A DNA stretch of 32,891 nt, from NCBI RefSeq assembly GCF_008123965.1, contig NZ_VSTH01000108.1:1-32891 (forward strand), in the 5' to 3' direction. The notes under the pieces are model-generated. The model searched no databases, was not told where the DNA came from, and saw only the letters and a program-made list of their open reading frames with translations. Positions 32,665 to 32,891 of this stretch are shown here, one piece after another (position 1 is the first letter of the stretch; every line of letters begins with the position of its first letter). A program made the translations under genes and the position numbers. This DNA is from Bradyrhizobium hipponense. Its GTDB lineage: Bacteria; Pseudomonadota; Alphaproteobacteria; Rhizobiales; Xanthobacteraceae.

Positions 32665-32835
32665 CTATTTCCCTGTTCCCCGAATCGTGGCGTCGAGGGC
32701 CTCCAATTCGACCTGCTGGAATCGGCACGCGTCGAGCGATTGGTATTTGCGATACAAATTGTAGAACATGCAAGGAAGCAGCAGGATCCAAAAGACGACA
32801 CTGAGCATCCTGAGCTTTGAAGCGTGTACGCGCAT
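32665..32835 (-). CDS. Small single-span membrane protein (56 residues)
   Basis: It begins MRVHASKLRM, has one span (LSVVFWILLLPCMFYNLY), then RKYQSLDACRFQQVELEALDA. I chose ATG at 32835, which follows AAGGGCGG; a TTG at 32850 would add five residues. It is the first of the pair of small membrane proteins. The post-span Tyr-Gln-Ser-(Leu)-Asp-x-Cys is shared with its neighbour. Only 56 bases remain upstream in the window, so other operon members cannot be excluded. Confidence 0.55.
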   Translation of the reverse strand: MRVHASKLRMLSVVFWILLLPCMFYNLYRKYQSLDACRFQQVELEALDATIRGTGK

Positions 32836-32891
32836 CTGGCCGCCCTTCAAGCTTGAAGCAATCGTTCGAAAGTAACCGGCATGAGGGCCCC

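Noticed and set aside
1..32891. CRISPR array, toxin-antitoxin pair or rRNA genes
   Set aside because: No regularly spaced direct repeats, no rRNA sequence, and no small gene pair with toxin or antitoxin features was seen on either strand.

Overview
The window looks like chromosomal DNA of a high-GC alphaproteobacterium, most likely Bradyrhizobium or a close relative. The support is the GC-rich codon use, the MmcB-type repair nuclease, an HWE-type histidine kinase, a HAAT-type ABC transporter, several c-di-GMP genes, and many short palindromic intergenic repeats of the kind I associate with that group. The genus is inferred, not proven.

Region 1 (1-11.2 kb) is a patchwork of single genes and pairs: an MmcB-like nuclease, a GH13 alpha-glucosidase, a metallo-beta-lactamase-fold hydrolase, a divergent HxlR regulator / small monooxygenase pair, a PHB-depolymerase-type esterase, a DHA2-type MFS exporter, a luciferase-like flavin oxidoreductase followed by a cytochrome P450, and an SDR dehydrogenase. 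Most gaps hold palindromic repeats.

Region 2 (11.4-14.3 kb) is signalling: a membrane-bound HWE histidine kinase and a GGDEF-EAL protein.

Region 3 (14.6-24.8 kb) is the most coherent unit. A PAS / sigma-54-activator / Fis protein is followed by a very good -24/-12 promoter, an MHS-family carboxylate-type transporter, a two-domain CoA-transferase with an extra C-terminal domain, and a five-gene branched-chain-type ABC transporter (binding protein, two ATPases, two permeases). A strong paired-hairpin repeat separates the binding-protein gene from the ATPase/permease genes, whose reading frames overlap by 4 bases. I read this as uptake plus CoA activation of an unidentified organic acid. Sigma-54 control is supported only for the MHS gene; the CoA-transferase and ABC genes are linked by position.

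Region 4 (24.9-28.6 kb) holds a 1035-residue Cache-PAS-PAS-GGDEF-EAL protein and the wreck of a separate PAS-GGDEF gene.

Region 5 (28.65 kb to the end) starts at tRNA-Arg(CCG) and looks like an eroded integration site. A frameshifted large-serine-recombinase tail reads into the tRNA and is joined to a truncated secreted-protein gene. Beyond it, in DNA that looks less GC-rich, are a Tat-exported serine hydrolase, a membrane protein whose stop overlaps the start of a 44-residue Cys-rich protein, a repeated fragment of that small gene, and a pair of tiny single-span membrane proteins that look like tandem paralogues. The last two groups are the best candidates here for undescribed biology.
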